Part shown: in pieces, positions 1-9,164 of the stretch
Position numbering within the stretch: the stretch's first letter is position 1
How the letters are laid out: each line of letters opens with the position of its first letter
Assembly: GCF_002860255.1 (NCBI RefSeq)
Contig: NZ_PGVE01000012.1
Coordinates: 232,871 to 296,870 of the forward strand
Source: Neobacillus cucumis
Lineage (GTDB): Bacteria > Bacillota > Bacilli > Bacillales > Cytobacillaceae
DNA length: 64,000 nt
Reading direction: 5' to 3'
Made by a program: the position numbers and the translations under genes
Notes under the pieces: model-generated
What the model was told of the DNA's origin: nothing
The model's database searches: none
Seen by the model: the letters and a program-made list of their open reading frames with translations, nothing else

Positions 1-896
1 AGAGCAATCATCATCAAAATCAGAAACACAAAAAATGCATTCCGAATAAATACATTTTCATCTGTGACTTCTTTATATGGGATGATCCCAGTAAGCACCC
101 AATGAGTGGAAGGTAATTTCTTTATTAAATAAAGATAATCTTCACCATTCTGGCCTTTCTTCAAAAAATAATGCTTTTCGGTTTCAGGTAACTTTTCCAT
201 TTGTTGTCCGACACTTTTAGAAGGATGATAGATGACTTGATTCTTCTCATTTAATAAGTAGACATAACCGGATTTTAATAAGGTGACCTTCTTAAATTCT
301 TCGTCTAAAATTTCCAGATTAACATCAAGAGTGACTAATCCTAAGGGTTTCCCGCTTTTGACATCAACGATCATTTTGCCGAAGGAAATCAAGTTTTCCC
401 CTGACTGGGTATGATGGATTGAACCGATGGCTACCGACCTTGTTTTTAATTGTTTTACCATTTTAGCCATTTTATCATCCAATTGTATCGGTAGGAATCT
501 CCCTAGGCTGTCAATCCGCTTTCCATTGAAATTTATTATACTAATATTAGCGATTTCCGAATGACTAACCAATAGATTATTGGTAAATTCCGAAAAATTT
601 CGGGCTTCCATATAGGAGTCCCACTCACTAATGGACTCTTCATTCATCATCCTTTGTACATCAGGATGGATCGACACCCTGGTCAAAATATCGTTAATAT
701 CTTCATAAATACGCTCTGATTGCAATTGTACCTGCTCCATCGTTTTCAAGTTCGATTCGGCAATCATTTTAAGCATAAGATTGGAAAACATCTTATAACC
801 CGTATAGCTAAAAATGAGTAAAGGAAATAGTGCTAAAACAATAATAATAATTAATAATCGCTGATAAAGTGAGATGTTGCGTAGTTTTTCCTTCAT
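1..896 (-). CDS. Sensor histidine kinase, YesM type (N-terminal part, cut by window edge)
   Basis: Open frame from ATG at 896 to the left edge, about 298 codons. The N-terminus has a short basic head and a hydrophobic segment at about residues 14-33 (LLIIIIIVLALFPLLIF), a long extracytoplasmic region of roughly 240 residues resembling a double Cache sensor domain, and a second membrane segment (FFVFLILMMIAL) just before the edge. The HAMP, HisKA and ATPase parts would lie outside. Its start overlaps the stop of the upstream response regulator as ATGA, so the two are translationally coupled. YesM-type kinases sense extracellular carbohydrate or related signals and phosphorylate a YesN-type partner; that role is inferred from architecture and the neighbour. 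The input ligand is unknown. Confidence 0.8.
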   Translation of the reverse strand, partial: MKEKLRNISLYQRLLIIIIVLALFPLLIFSYTGYKMFSNLMLKMIAESNLKTMEQVQLQSERIYEDINDILTRVSIHPDVQRMMNEESISEWDSYMEARNFSEFTNNLLVSHSEIANISIINFNGKRIDSLGRFLPIQLDDKMAKMVKQLKTRSVAIGSIHHTQSGENLISFGKMIVDVKSGKPLGLVTLDVNLEILDEEFKKVTLLKSGYVYLLNEKNQVIYHPSKSVGQQMEKLPETEKHYFLKKGQNGEDYLYLIKKLPSTHWVLTGIIPYKEVTDENVFIRNAFFVFLILMMIA

Positions 897-1981
897 GAAA
901 GCCCGACTCTTTCCAATTGATACTCCTGAGCGGTCATTCCTGTAAATTTTTTAAACACGCGAGTAAAATAATGAGGATTATTAAAGCCCACTTTTGACGC
1001 AACCTCTAATACTTTGATGTGTGGAATCGCTAATAATTCCTTTGCTTTTTCCATGCGAATTTGGTTTAAATAATCGGTATAATTAATCCCCAATTCCTTG
1101 GTAAATAATCTACTTAAATAAGATGGGGCCACTCCTCCTATAGCTGCCAATTCTTGGAGAGAAATCTCTTTCATATAATTCTCCTGCAAAAATTGTTGGC
1201 AGGCAAACAGTACACTTGGACAGGACTGCTTTCGGCACTCCATTACCTTGGTCGTACAAAAAATAACGAATTCGCAGACCTTGTGTTCAATTATTTCAAA
1301 GGAATCTTGTGGATCAAGTGTAGCCAAGAATTTTTTCCACTCTTGATCAAAATAATCGGGGACGGTTTCAAATGACGTTAGTCGTTTTCTTAGTGAAATG
1401 AAACTATCTACGATAAACGGCAGTAGTCGCAAATGATCATGATCAACCTTGTGATTAATTTCATGTAGCATCATATGGAGTGCAATTTTTGCTTCTTCTG
1501 TATTTCCTTTATCAATGGCATCGAACAATTTTGTCTCCAAGCGAATCAACGCCATATCCCATTTTTCCAAATTGGTCATGATGGATAAATGTTTTTTCGA
1601 ATGGTCTCGTAAATGCGAGGAAAGATTAACAAGTACCCCCTTTAATTCTTCTTTTTGAATAGGCTTTAGGAGATAGTCTTTCACGCCAAATTTCATAGCC
1701 TGACGAACATATTCAAAACGATCATAGCCACTTAAAATGACAGTTTTCGTTTCTGGCCATCTTTCTGAAATTTGTTTGATTAAATGCAACCCGTCCATTT
1801 TTGGCATTTCTATATCGGTTAACACAATATTGGTGAGGTTTTTCTCTAGAAGTTTAATTGCTTCCACCCCGTCACTGGCACATCCGACCAAATGAAAGGG
1901 ACTTCCCAATTCCATAATGTAAGATGAAATGCTATCTCTCACTCTTGCTTCATCTTCTACAACTATGATATTAATCTTCAC
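893..1981 (-). CDS. Response regulator, YesN type (receiver + AraC HTH)
   Basis: 362 residues. Residues 1-120 form a CheY-like receiver with the acidic pair E9/D10, phospho-acceptor D56 (in VLTDIEMP) and K106 (in LLKP). A middle linker follows, then an AraC-type double helix-turn-helix at about 260-358 (QELAAIGGVAPSYLSRLF and a second helix pair ending in FTRVFKKFTG). Start is GTG at 1981 with AGAAGGGGA eight bases upstream. A TATAAT-like -10 lies on the minus strand at 2019-2024. The gene sits downstream of an ABC sugar importer operon and overlaps a YesM-like kinase by four bases. Such pairs usually activate the neighbouring importer; here that is inference from position. Confidence 0.9.
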   Translation of the reverse strand: MKINIIVVEDEARVRDSISSYIMELGSPFHLVGCASDGVEAIKLLEKNLTNIVLTDIEMPKMDGLHLIKQISERWPETKTVILSGYDRFEYVRQAMKFGVKDYLLKPIQKEELKGVLVNLSSHLRDHSKKHLSIMTNLEKWDMALIRLETKLFDAIDKGNTEEAKIALHMMLHEINHKVDHDHLRLLPFIVDSFISLRKRLTSFETVPDYFDQEWKKFLATLDPQDSFEIIEHKVCEFVIFCTTKVMECRKQSCPSVLFACQQFLQENYMKEISLQELAAIGGVAPSYLSRLFTKELGINYTDYLNQIRMEKAKELLAIPHIKVLEVASKVGFNNPHYFTRVFKKFTGMTAQEYQLERVGLS

Positions 1982-2076
1982 TTCTAATCCCCTTCTACCA
2001 AATTTTTTCTATAGTTTTATTATACCTTAATCAAATGATAGGGTTTACATTTTTTATCATGTTATGGCAAAAGAAT

Positions 2077-2100
2077 AAGGGGGAAACGCCTCCCCCCTTT
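2077..2100 (-). terminator. Terminator after the ADP-ribosylglycohydrolase gene
   Basis: A G/C-rich stem (AAGGGGG paired with CCCCCTT around a short loop) lies just past the stop codon at 2117 and, on the minus strand, is followed by a T-rich stretch. It separates the importer operon from the two-component genes. Confidence 0.6.
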
Positions 2101-2116
2101 CCTTTATATTAAACTA

Positions 2117-4315
2117 TTATAGACCTTTAACCTTAAATCCTTTGTAATGGGTATGGCTTCCATTGGTATTGGAAAAACCAATTTGTCCATTAAGGTAAGG
2201 ATGTTGATGATCCTGGTATTCTAGAATAAGTTGCTGATCAACAAAAATCCGATAGTTATTTCCTATCGCATCTACTTGGAATTGATATACTCTTTCTTTC
2301 TCCCATTCAAAATCAGTAGAAGCAAGCAATCGATAACCATTATCGTTTTTATAAAGCTCTAGTTTTCCATTTTCAGCAAATCCGACTGCATAGGAACGAA
2401 TCCCTCCCTGCACGCGGAAATTAATTCGGTGATGTTCACCAAATTTTGGAATGAGAGTGCTTGAGAATTGATAATCATTCCATTTTATGTCCCCCGTATA
2501 AGCTTCCGCAGGCTCTCCGTAATAGCTTCCGCTTAACTCCCCATCCTCCAATGTCCATATACCCCGAAGATAGGTTAACTGGCTGACTTCAATATGCAAT
2601 TCATTCCACTTTTCAAGCCGTTCATGTGCAAATGAAATTTCATAATTTGGCTTTCCAGTAAAAGTAAATTCATCGATATAGGCAATAAAGGTTGGCAGCT
2701 GTCCGGGGAATGGGCCTACTCTTCTTTCTTCCTCTACCGGAACAAATTCAACACCTGCTTGTTCAATACACACGTTGCTCAGTGCAGGGATGGTAAAGAG
2801 AAGATGCTCCCACTTTCCAATTGAAACATGAACAGGATCACTATAGTAGCGTTTGTTTGTATTTCGATCCTTGATATATAAGCGAACATTCACATCCTTG
2901 ACCCGTTGATCAGGCACCATCACTTTACACTCGATTGTTTGTCCTGGGTAGACCAAAGGAGAAAAGCTTGGATCATATCGACTATCATTAAAATCTTCAG
3001 GTGAGTAATAGGTTTGGACGTAAGTACGGTATCCTAAACCACCGTTTACATAATCAAACATTACCTTCAATGAACGTTCTCCACTACATGCTGCCTCAGT
3101 GGTGTTCTCCAAAACCCCGGTTTCGTTCCCTAAATCACTATCCAGCCTAAATGCATGTGTCGAACCAGGATATTCAAAATGGTATTTTGGTCCATTACCT
3201 TTCAACACGTTATTCCATTTTTCTTCTGGCTCCACCCCAGCGATTTTATATCCCAAGTTCGCGATATAAGAAGCACACCATGGAATATCCAGTATATTCA
3301 AGGTTCCGATAACACTGGAGCAGCAGAGGAAATCATTGATTGGCTTTCGCCAAGACATATCAATCCCATCTAAACCATTTCGAACTCCCATGATTGTACC
3401 CACATTGGCCACATTACAATCCGTATCCCAACCGCACATATTACAGATATTAATAGCCTTTGAGAAATCCCCCTCACTGTATAATAGAGAAAGAATGATT
3501 ACTGCTGCATTAGGAATAATGTGACAGGCTCCGGGATAGCGATCATAGCCATAATTTTCGTAAACGTACTGGAAGCAATCCCTCCAATTCTCTGGGTTCT
3601 CTTTATAGACTCTTATCACATCTCGGGTCATTTTGGCATATTCACAATCCGATGGAATGACACATAGTCCCGCTTCAATGATTTTTTCGATGTCACGCTC
3701 TTGGAAAGCTGCAGCAATAGATGCTGCAATAAACATTCCGCCATACTTCCCGTTTCCATCATGGGATACACTGGCTATTTTTTCTGCATAACTCGCAGCT
3801 AATTCTGGGTTTCCGGGTGCAATTAATCCCCATACATCAATGAAAATCTGACCTCCGATTTGTTCTGCGACAGCAGGGCCATTCTGTTCAATGGATCCAG
3901 ACCGAGGCGCCATGATTCCATTTTTCAAATTTAAATAAGCCGTATGTTCAGAGGATTTTCCATAGCCGCCCCACCAATAAAATCCATGACCATCCGGTGC
4001 ATAGTTCAACCAGGTAAGTCCCATTTGTTCGGCTGTTATATCCTCTGAATGGGTGTAATCTTCTAGTGCACGAAGAAAAAACATCGGTCCATTTGTATCA
4101 TCATCCGCTGCAAAATTTTTAAATTCATGCAGGTATCCTTTAATTTCACCAAATGCTTTTTCAATTCGGTCGTACGTCCATTGTTCAATATTTCCGCCAT
4201 GACGGACTCCTATGACTTTCCCAAGCCAACCAGCGTAAACACGTTCAACATAATCGGATGGAATAGACCAATTCCCCTTTTTTACCACTTCTTCATTTTG
4301 AACAGATATATCCAT
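2117..4315 (-). CDS. ADP-ribosylglycohydrolase-family enzyme with C-terminal lectin-like (DUF1080-type) domain
   Basis: 732 residues, about twice the usual family length. Residues ~20-350 look like the ADP-ribosylglycohydrolase fold: an N-terminal RVYAGWLGKVIG helix, the metal-site triplet DDDTNG at 71-76 and the second metal motif GWDTDCNVANVGTIMG at about 294-309. Residues ~370-560 are beta-rich and resemble a carbohydrate-binding module. Residues ~570-732 resemble the concanavalin-like fold of DUF1080/3-keto-disaccharide hydrolases. No signal peptide, so it is cytosolic. It is the last gene of an ABC sugar importer operon (RBS GGGAGG before ATG 4315). The fold cleaves N- or O-linked ribosyl or related glycosidic bonds, so hydrolysis of the imported glycoside is a reasonable inference; a true protein ADP-ribose target is less likely in this context. 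The substrate is unknown. Confidence 0.8.
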   Translation of the reverse strand: MDISVQNEEVVKKGNWSIPSDYVERVYAGWLGKVIGVRHGGNIEQWTYDRIEKAFGEIKGYLHEFKNFAADDDTNGPMFFLRALEDYTHSEDITAEQMGLTWLNYAPDGHGFYWWGGYGKSSEHTAYLNLKNGIMAPRSGSIEQNGPAVAEQIGGQIFIDVWGLIAPGNPELAASYAEKIASVSHDGNGKYGGMFIAASIAAAFQERDIEKIIEAGLCVIPSDCEYAKMTRDVIRVYKENPENWRDCFQYVYENYGYDRYPGACHIIPNAAVIILSLLYSEGDFSKAINICNMCGWDTDCNVANVGTIMGVRNGLDGIDMSWRKPINDFLCCSSVIGTLNILDIPWCASYIANLGYKIAGVEPEEKWNNVLKGNGPKYHFEYPGSTHAFRLDSDLGNETGVLENTTEAACSGERSLKVMFDYVNGGLGYRTYVQTYYSPEDFNDSRYDPSFSPLVYPGQTIECKVMVPDQRVKDVNVRLYIKDRNTNKRYYSDPVHVSIGKWEHLLFTIPALSNVCIEQAGVEFVPVEEERRVGPFPGQLPTFIAYIDEFTFTGKPNYEISFAHERLEKWNELHIEVSQLTYLRGIWTLEDGELSGSYYGEPAEAYTGDIKWNDYQFSSTLIPKFGEHHRINFRVQGGIRSYAVGFAENGKLELYKNDNGYRLLASTDFEWEKERVYQFQVDAIGNNYRIFVDQQLILEYQDHQHPYLNGQIGFSNTNGSHTHYKGFKVKGL

Positions 4316-4396
4316 AAGAACCTCCCTGATTGTAAAAATATTGTTTATTTTTTAATAAAAGTACTAATAGATTACTGACTTTTCCTTTGTCAGCTC

Positions 4397-5215
4397 TTAT
4401 CCCTTAACACTACCCTCCGTGATTCCTTCAATGAATCGACGTTGAAGGATTAGAAAGATGACCGTAATCGGCAAAATGGTAATCACTCCTGCAGCAGACA
4501 TCATGGTCCAATCGGAACTAAATCGTCCAGTGAAAACGAGGAATCTAGTAGCCACAGTCTTTAATTCTTCTGTTTGCAAGAAAGCGTTCGCAAAGAAAAA
4601 CTCATTCCATGTCCACAATCCAACCAACAACATCACGGTTAAGAATGCCGGCCGTGCAAGCGGCATCATAATCTTGTAAATAACTTGCATTTCATTACAA
4701 CCGTCCACCCTGGCACTATCCAACAGTTCATTTGGAATGGCCACGAAAAAGGAACGGAGCAAAAAAATGTTAAATGGTAGAAAAATAGCTGAATAGATAA
4801 GAATTATCCCAAATAAGGAATCCATTAAATTTAGGTTTTTCCAAATGAAAAATAACGGTACTAGGAAAAGTCCCATTGGAATGGATAAGATAAATAATAG
4901 GATCCCCATCATGGTATTCGAACCTTTAAACTGTAATTTTGATAACGCATAAGCTGCTAACCCTGCACAAATACAGATAATGATAATACAAGATAGACCC
5001 ACAATTAAACTATTTAAAAAAGCTTGCCCATACGATCCCTTTTCCCAGGCATCTACTAAATTTTGAAACACCAATTTGGAAGGAAATCCAAATGGATTTT
5101 TCGTAAATTCCTCACGTGACTTTAAAGCATTACTAAATAAAAGCAGCAAAGGCCCAATGGAAACAGCAGTGACCATAAGTAAGGGGATATGTCGCCAATT
5201 TAAATATTTGTGCAT
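4397..5215 (-). CDS. ABC sugar importer permease, MalG/MsmG type
   Basis: 272 residues and about six membrane segments. The cytoplasmic EAA loop reads DSARVDGCNEMQVIYKIMMP, the site that docks the ATPase. The ending RFIEGITEGSVKG is typical of the MalG/MsmG subfamily. I place the start at ATG 5215, which shares bases with the upstream stop (TAATG) and has AAAGGGTGG upstream; a GTG four codons earlier falls inside that ribosome binding site. Partner of the MalF-type permease just upstream. No ATPase gene is in the operon. Confidence 0.92.
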   Translation of the reverse strand: MHKYLNWRHIPLLMVTAVSIGPLLLLFSNALKSREEFTKNPFGFPSKLVFQNLVDAWEKGSYGQAFLNSLIVGLSCIIIICICAGLAAYALSKLQFKGSNTMMGILLFILSIPMGLFLVPLFFIWKNLNLMDSLFGIILIYSAIFLPFNIFLLRSFFVAIPNELLDSARVDGCNEMQVIYKIMMPLARPAFLTVMLLVGLWTWNEFFFANAFLQTEELKTVATRFLVFTGRFSSDWTMMSAAGVITILPITVIFLILQRRFIEGITEGSVKG

Positions 5216-6135
5216 TAAATATCCCACCCTTTTTTCTTTAAGGTGCCAAACCCTAGAATGACCAACAAGCTAAAGATTCCCATAGTAAGAGCGACTGCAC
5301 TTGCATAGCCAGGCTGTTGTCCATAAATTGCTAATTTGTACATGTAGGTGGCAAGGAGTTCGGAGGCATTTCCCGGTCCTCCTTGCGTCATAACAAATAC
5401 ATAATCAAATGCAGCAAAGGACCAAATAATGATTAACATGTAATTTAGTACGATGGTCGGACGTATTTGCGGCAAAATAACATGCCATAGTACTTGAAAA
5501 CGATTCGCTCCTTCCACAATGGCTGCCTCTTCTAAATGTTTATCCAATTGCTGTAACGCAACCAAAAATAACACCACCAAGAACCCGAAGAAGTGCCAAC
5601 CATCCGCGGCAGCTACCGCAAAAAGAGCCGTTTTAATTTCACCAAGCCAGGAAATGGCCAGGTCATTGAAACCCCACTCTTTTAATTTCACATTGATCCC
5701 AAAAAAAGGATTATAGATCCACAGCCATATTTTCGCAGTTACAACAGTGGCCACAATATAGGGCAAGAAAACAACGGTTCGATAAAACATTCTTCCCCGT
5801 TTGACTCTGCTAATTAATAGAGCGATTGATAGTCCAAGAATGACGGGAACCGTTAAAAAGAAGATCATCCATTTAAAATTATTAAATAAGGCTTTATAAA
5901 ACACCTCATCATGGATTAATTGAACGAAGTTTTGAAGCCCGATAAATTCAGCAGGAGCAATTCCGTTCCAATTGGTAAAGGAAAGTCCGATAGTTCCAAT
6001 AATCGGTCCACCAACAACAAGCAGCAATAATAGAATCGTTGGAGATAATAATAACCACGGTAATAATGCCCGTCTTCTTTTCGACTTTTTCTTTGCCATT
6101 TTAATAGACTTCGTTATGTCTGTTGAAAGTTCCAT
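5215..6135 (-). CDS. ABC sugar importer permease, MalF/MsmF type
   Basis: 306 residues. A basic cytoplasmic N-terminus (KMAKKKSKRRR) precedes about six membrane segments, and the EAA loop is EEAAIVEGANRFQVLWHVIL. It forms the heterodimeric channel with the MalG-type protein immediately downstream and should receive sugar from the lipoprotein encoded upstream. The GGPGNASELLATYMY segment near the end is characteristic of the MalF/UgpA class. AAAGGAAGTGA precedes the ATG at 6135; an out-of-frame ATG lies between them. Confidence 0.92.
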   Translation of the reverse strand: MELSTDITKSIKMAKKKSKRRRALLPWLLLSPTILLLLLVVGGPIIGTIGLSFTNWNGIAPAEFIGLQNFVQLIHDEVFYKALFNNFKWMIFFLTVPVILGLSIALLISRVKRGRMFYRTVVFLPYIVATVVTAKIWLWIYNPFFGINVKLKEWGFNDLAISWLGEIKTALFAVAAADGWHFFGFLVVLFLVALQQLDKHLEEAAIVEGANRFQVLWHVILPQIRPTIVLNYMLIIIWSFAAFDYVFVMTQGGPGNASELLATYMYKLAIYGQQPGYASAVALTMGIFSLLVILGFGTLKKKGWDI

Positions 6136-6160
6136 TGGTCATGCTCACTTCCTTTCCGTA

Positions 6161-6193
6161 GCAAGAGGATGAGTAGTAAGCGCATCCTCTTGC
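6161..6193 (-). promoter_or_regulatory. Intercistronic hairpin between binding-protein and permease genes
   Basis: Perfect 11-bp stem GCAAGAGGATG / CATCCTCTTGC with an 11-nt loop, placed directly after the binding-protein stop at 6204 and before the MalF start at 6135. There is no U-run, so it is more likely an mRNA-stabilising or partial termination element than a full terminator. Confidence 0.65.
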
Positions 6194-6203
6194 TCCATAA
6201 CCA

Positions 6204-7547
6204 TTAGTCCTGGAATTTAAATAATAAACCGCCTTGTTCATCTTTTTTCGCGTTCTCTTCTGCCTTCTTCAAATAATCCTTAACTGAAAGCTCATTTAAG
6301 AATACGGCATCAATATTCCCCCATAGATATTGTTCAACAGCAGGACCCCAATACGTCCAGGAAGCGTAGCCTGTATTACCTTCAGAATTGGCTTGTTCTA
6401 ATGCTTTATACACTTTTAATACAATCGGGTTTAAATTTTTGATTTCGTTTACATTAATAGATTTATTTGGTAAAAATCTTCCTTGTTCCACATATTTCTT
6501 TGCCACTTCATCCCCGTAATACCAGTCCAGAAACTCAGCTGCTTCTTTTGGATGAGCCGTTTTGGCATTGATTCCAGAGGCCTCACCTAATGCCATTGGC
6601 AGGTTAGCTTTTACTCCCTCTCTCCATGCTGGCATTTCAAAGAAATCGACATTAAATGAAGGCGGACTAGTGGTTAAACGGCTTGTAGCCCACGTACCTT
6701 CCATCTTCATGGCTGCCTGGCCATTATTAAATAGGCCCCAGGCATCCTCAAGTGAAATGGCATGTGATTGCTTGTCATTGATATAACCTTTTTGCCAGAT
6801 TTCTTTCCACTTTTCTGTCGCTTGAGCGACTAAATCGCTTGTCCATGGTTCTTCATTCTTCAATACTTTCTTGAATTCATCTGGTCCTAAATAGGAATTG
6901 TAAACTAAAGATAACCACCACTCATTGGAAGGTCGGAAATCCGTTGTACCAAATGCAAATGGCATGATGCCTTTTTTCTTGATTTTCCCCATCAATGCTG
7001 TAAACTGATCATAATTTTCCGGAACAGTCCAGCCGTTTTTCTCAAACATATCTTTGTTATACCAAACGACCAGTGACTCATATTCCCCTGGAAGACCATA
7101 TAACTTTCCATTACTAAATCCAGTTTGATAAGCCCAATCTGCATAGCGGTCTTTCCAGCCAAATTCCTTCGCGTAATCGTCCAAAGGCAGCAGGTAACCA
7201 GAGTTTGCATATTGGCTCAACGTCGTTGGACCATCCGTTATGATAACGTCTGGACCGCCACCTGATGCGAGTTGCTGTCTGGTTAACGTATCTGGATCCT
7301 GATTATAGATCCACTTGATTTTAATGTTTGGATGAGTTGCCTCAAACTTATTAATAATTTCTTCTTGGGTGACTTTTTTCTGCTCTTCTGTCTCAGGTGT
7401 GTGTGTCATGAAACTGATTTCTACTTTTTCCCCCGAAGATTTCCCTTTTTGAGCGTTTCCGCTACTTTTAGAACTACTGCAGGCAGATAACATCAGGGAA
7501 AGCAACAGCACAATGGAAATGGATAATACTCTTATCTTTCTATTCAC
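6204..7547 (-). CDS. ABC importer sugar-binding lipoprotein (solute-binding family 1)
   Basis: 447 residues. A type II signal peptide with the lipobox LSAC (Cys at about residue 23) is followed by a Ser/Gly/Lys-rich linker. The mature part resembles the MalE/MsmE cluster: PDVIITDGPTTLSQYANSGY near residue 90 and the YGLPGEYESLVVWYNKDMFE region near 140. As the first gene of the operon it captures substrate outside the membrane and delivers it to the two permeases. Upstream lie CcpA/LacI-like sites around 7570-7619, so catabolite control is likely. The ligand cannot be predicted; the aromatic-rich pocket segments suit an oligosaccharide or glycoside. Confidence 0.92.
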   Translation of the reverse strand: MNRKIRVLSISIVLLLSLMLSACSSSKSSGNAQKGKSSGEKVEISFMTHTPETEEQKKVTQEEIINKFEATHPNIKIKWIYNQDPDTLTRQQLASGGGPDVIITDGPTTLSQYANSGYLLPLDDYAKEFGWKDRYADWAYQTGFSNGKLYGLPGEYESLVVWYNKDMFEKNGWTVPENYDQFTALMGKIKKKGIMPFAFGTTDFRPSNEWWLSLVYNSYLGPDEFKKVLKNEEPWTSDLVAQATEKWKEIWQKGYINDKQSHAISLEDAWGLFNNGQAAMKMEGTWATSRLTTSPPSFNVDFFEMPAWREGVKANLPMALGEASGINAKTAHPKEAAEFLDWYYGDEVAKKYVEQGRFLPNKSINVNEIKNLNPIVLKVYKALEQANSEGNTGYASWTYWGPAVEQYLWGNIDAVFLNELSVKDYLKKAEENAKKDEQGGLLFKFQD

Positions 7548-7569
7548 CTGAACCCCTCCAATTATTATT

Positions 7570-7619
7570 AAAGCGTTTACATTTTTAATTATTAAATTTT
7601 TCTGTCAAATTGTAAACGC
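7570..7619 (-). promoter_or_regulatory. cre/LacI-like operator pair upstream of the first ABC operon
   Basis: Two perfectly inverted 9-bp half-sites, GCGTTTACA at 7573-7581 and TGTAAACGC at 7611-7619, lie just upstream of the lipoprotein start. The first, read on the minus strand as TGTAAACGCTTTA, fits the CcpA cre pattern and also resembles the operators of the LacI gene at 41.5-42.6 kb. Confidence 0.55.
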
Positions 7620-7698
7620 ACGATTATGACAAGTTTCAAGCACAATTTTTACATATACAAATTCATTTTATGAATAGACAATGGGACCTAAATATAAG

Positions 7699-7713
7699 AG
7701 GAAAACGCTTCTG
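7699..7713. promoter_or_regulatory. Weak cre-like site
   Basis: The sequence AGGAAAACGCTTCTG resembles a degenerate CcpA site (central AACGCTT) about 150 bases upstream of the first ABC operon. It could also be chance. Confidence 0.25.
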
Positions 7714-7764
7714 CAATGGATATCGATAGAGTAAAGCACCAAAGAGCATAATCAGAAATAAAAC

Positions 7765-7805
7765 AAAAAGAACTGATAAAAAATCTTTATCATCAGTTCT
7801 TTTTC
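7765..7805. terminator. Bidirectional-looking terminator
   Basis: Stem AAAAAGAACTGAT / ATCAGTTCTTTTT with a 14-nt loop, T-rich on both strands. It follows the stop of the FixH-like gene at 7829 (minus strand). Confidence 0.8.
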
Positions 7806-7828
7806 GTTCCATTATTTAATTACTTAAA

Positions 7829-8203
7829 CTATTGTCCCTTGTTGTAAACAATCGAAAATCTTTTTTCGCCCTTCCATTTTTCCCCGTTATGATCTATATA
7901 AATGATCGCCGTATAATCCCCTTCCATTTCAAAGTTAGCCTTTCCAACGTACACACCATTCCCAGTTTCCTGCATCTTCATTGAAAAATCTCCATGACTC
8001 ATTCCCTGCATTTTCATTATGGTACTTACCTTCGCACCTGTTACGGGTTGACCATCCCGGTCTAAGATTTTAAGTTGAATCGCAGAAGATTGGCCTGGAG
8101 AAAATGATTTAGGAGTAGTTAGCTTTATGTCAAAGTTATTCGAACTGCAGCTTGCCATCATAACCAACAATAGGATAATAATCAAACCTGTAGCTTTTTT
8201 CAT
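7829..8203 (-). CDS. FixH/YtkA-like small lipoprotein
   Basis: 124 residues. The signal peptide MKKATGLIIILLLVMMASC ends in lipobox MASC, so the protein is probably membrane-anchored on the outside. The mature part is a single Ig-like beta domain: LKILDRDGQPVTGAKVS, then a Met-rich segment (KMQGMSHGDFSMKM) and a closing EGDYTAIIYIDHNGEKW strand. That pattern matches the FixH/YtkA family, whose copper-chaperone-like Met/His residues are known in relatives. A metal-related role is an inference. RBS AAAGGATGGGG; monocistronic with its own terminator. Confidence 0.7.
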   Translation of the reverse strand: MKKATGLIIILLLVMMASCSSNNFDIKLTTPKSFSPGQSSAIQLKILDRDGQPVTGAKVSTIMKMQGMSHGDFSMKMQETGNGVYVGKANFEMEGDYTAIIYIDHNGEKWKGEKRFSIVYNKGQ

Positions 8204-8481
8204 AATACCCCATCCTTTCTAAAGTCTTTCCCTTTGCAATAAAAATAAAGATATTTTAAAAATAGCATTAAAATCATGGCAGATACAAACATTTACTATA
8301 AAACAAAAATAAACCTATCGTTCACACAAAAAGAGTCAGTACCTTTCTATGTACGAACTCTCTTAGATGTTCTGGTTCTTTGGATTCATTTTGGTAGAGT
8401 TCGTTTAGAAATCTGCCATACCTGAATAAAAGTTGGTGTAAAGGGTAGTATACCTCTGTAAACATTAAAGAGGTGATGGAA

Positions 8482-8970
8482 ATGTCTAACATGATGAAAC
8501 AAGAAGAAATGGAAACATTAAGAGAGTTAATCAAAGACGTAGACACGGCCATGCTGACTACCGTAACTGAAGATGGGCTTATTTCTCGTCCTATGAAAAC
8601 ACAAGAAGTAGAGTTTGATGGTGACTTATGGTTTTTCACTAAAAAAGAGACTGATAAATATGTAGAAATTTTACATGATAAAGATGTTAATGTGGCTTAT
8701 GCAGGTAAATCCTATGTATCCGTCCGCGGAAGAGCGGAAATCGTTGAGGATTTAAACAAGAAAAAGGAATTGTGGAATAAAGCATATGAGAAAATTATGC
8801 AAACTACTTATGATGATCCTAACGTTATTTTGATAAAAGTAAATGCGGAAGCAGCCGAATATTGGGAAACCGGTAATTTTACGAAGAAAATTGCCTTTCT
8901 CTATAAACGCATGACAGGGCAAAGTTCTAAATCAACAGATGTTAATGAAACAATTGAATTGAATAAATAA
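8482..8970 (+). CDS. Pyridoxamine 5'-phosphate oxidase-fold protein (general stress protein 26-like)
   Basis: 162 residues. The split-barrel flavin-binding pattern is clear: TAMLTTVTEDGLISRPM, then VEFDGDLWFFTKKETDKY, then VNVAYAGKSYVSVRGRAEIV. Relatives are small FMN- or F420-like binding proteins induced by general stress, with poorly defined substrates. I choose ATG 8482 (MSNMMKQ); an earlier in-frame GTG at 8473 lies inside the ribosome binding site AAAGAGGTG. Stands alone between two terminator-like hairpins. Confidence 0.8.
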   Translation: MSNMMKQEEMETLRELIKDVDTAMLTTVTEDGLISRPMKTQEVEFDGDLWFFTKKETDKYVEILHDKDVNVAYAGKSYVSVRGRAEIVEDLNKKKELWNKAYEKIMQTTYDDPNVILIKVNAEAAEYWETGNFTKKIAFLYKRMTGQSSKSTDVNETIELNK

Positions 8971-8975
8971 CAGCA

Positions 8976-9011
8976 AAAATGGGTTGTCTATATCATAGGA
9001 CAATCCATTTT
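8976..9011 (+). terminator. Terminator after the PNPOx-fold gene
   Basis: A 13-bp stem (AAAATGGGTTGTC with GACAATCCATTTT, one G-U pair) just past the stop at 8970; the 3' T-run is short. Confidence 0.6.
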
Positions 9012-9164
9012 GCGAGTTTGAGTTAGCTATATGCGAAAACCCCTCCTATCTGTCAAGCATTCGCTTCATTTCACCTTAAAAAGTTATGCACTCCTCTTAT
9101 AAGTGGTAGCTTTTGTTCTTTTTTCTGCTTTCATATATACATCTTCAAAGTACATTTGCAAAAA

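Noticed and set aside
2041..2056. GGGTTTACATTTTTTA as a LacI/CcpA operator before the two-component genes
   Set aside because: Only one half resembles the operators and the central CG is missing.
7611..7620. TGTAAACGCA read as a stand-alone full cre site
   Set aside because: Only the left half fits; treated as a half-site paired with 7573-7581.
8322..8639. 105-codon minus-strand frame
   Set aside because: Antisense to the PNPOx-fold gene for half its length, no ribosome site and low-complexity composition.
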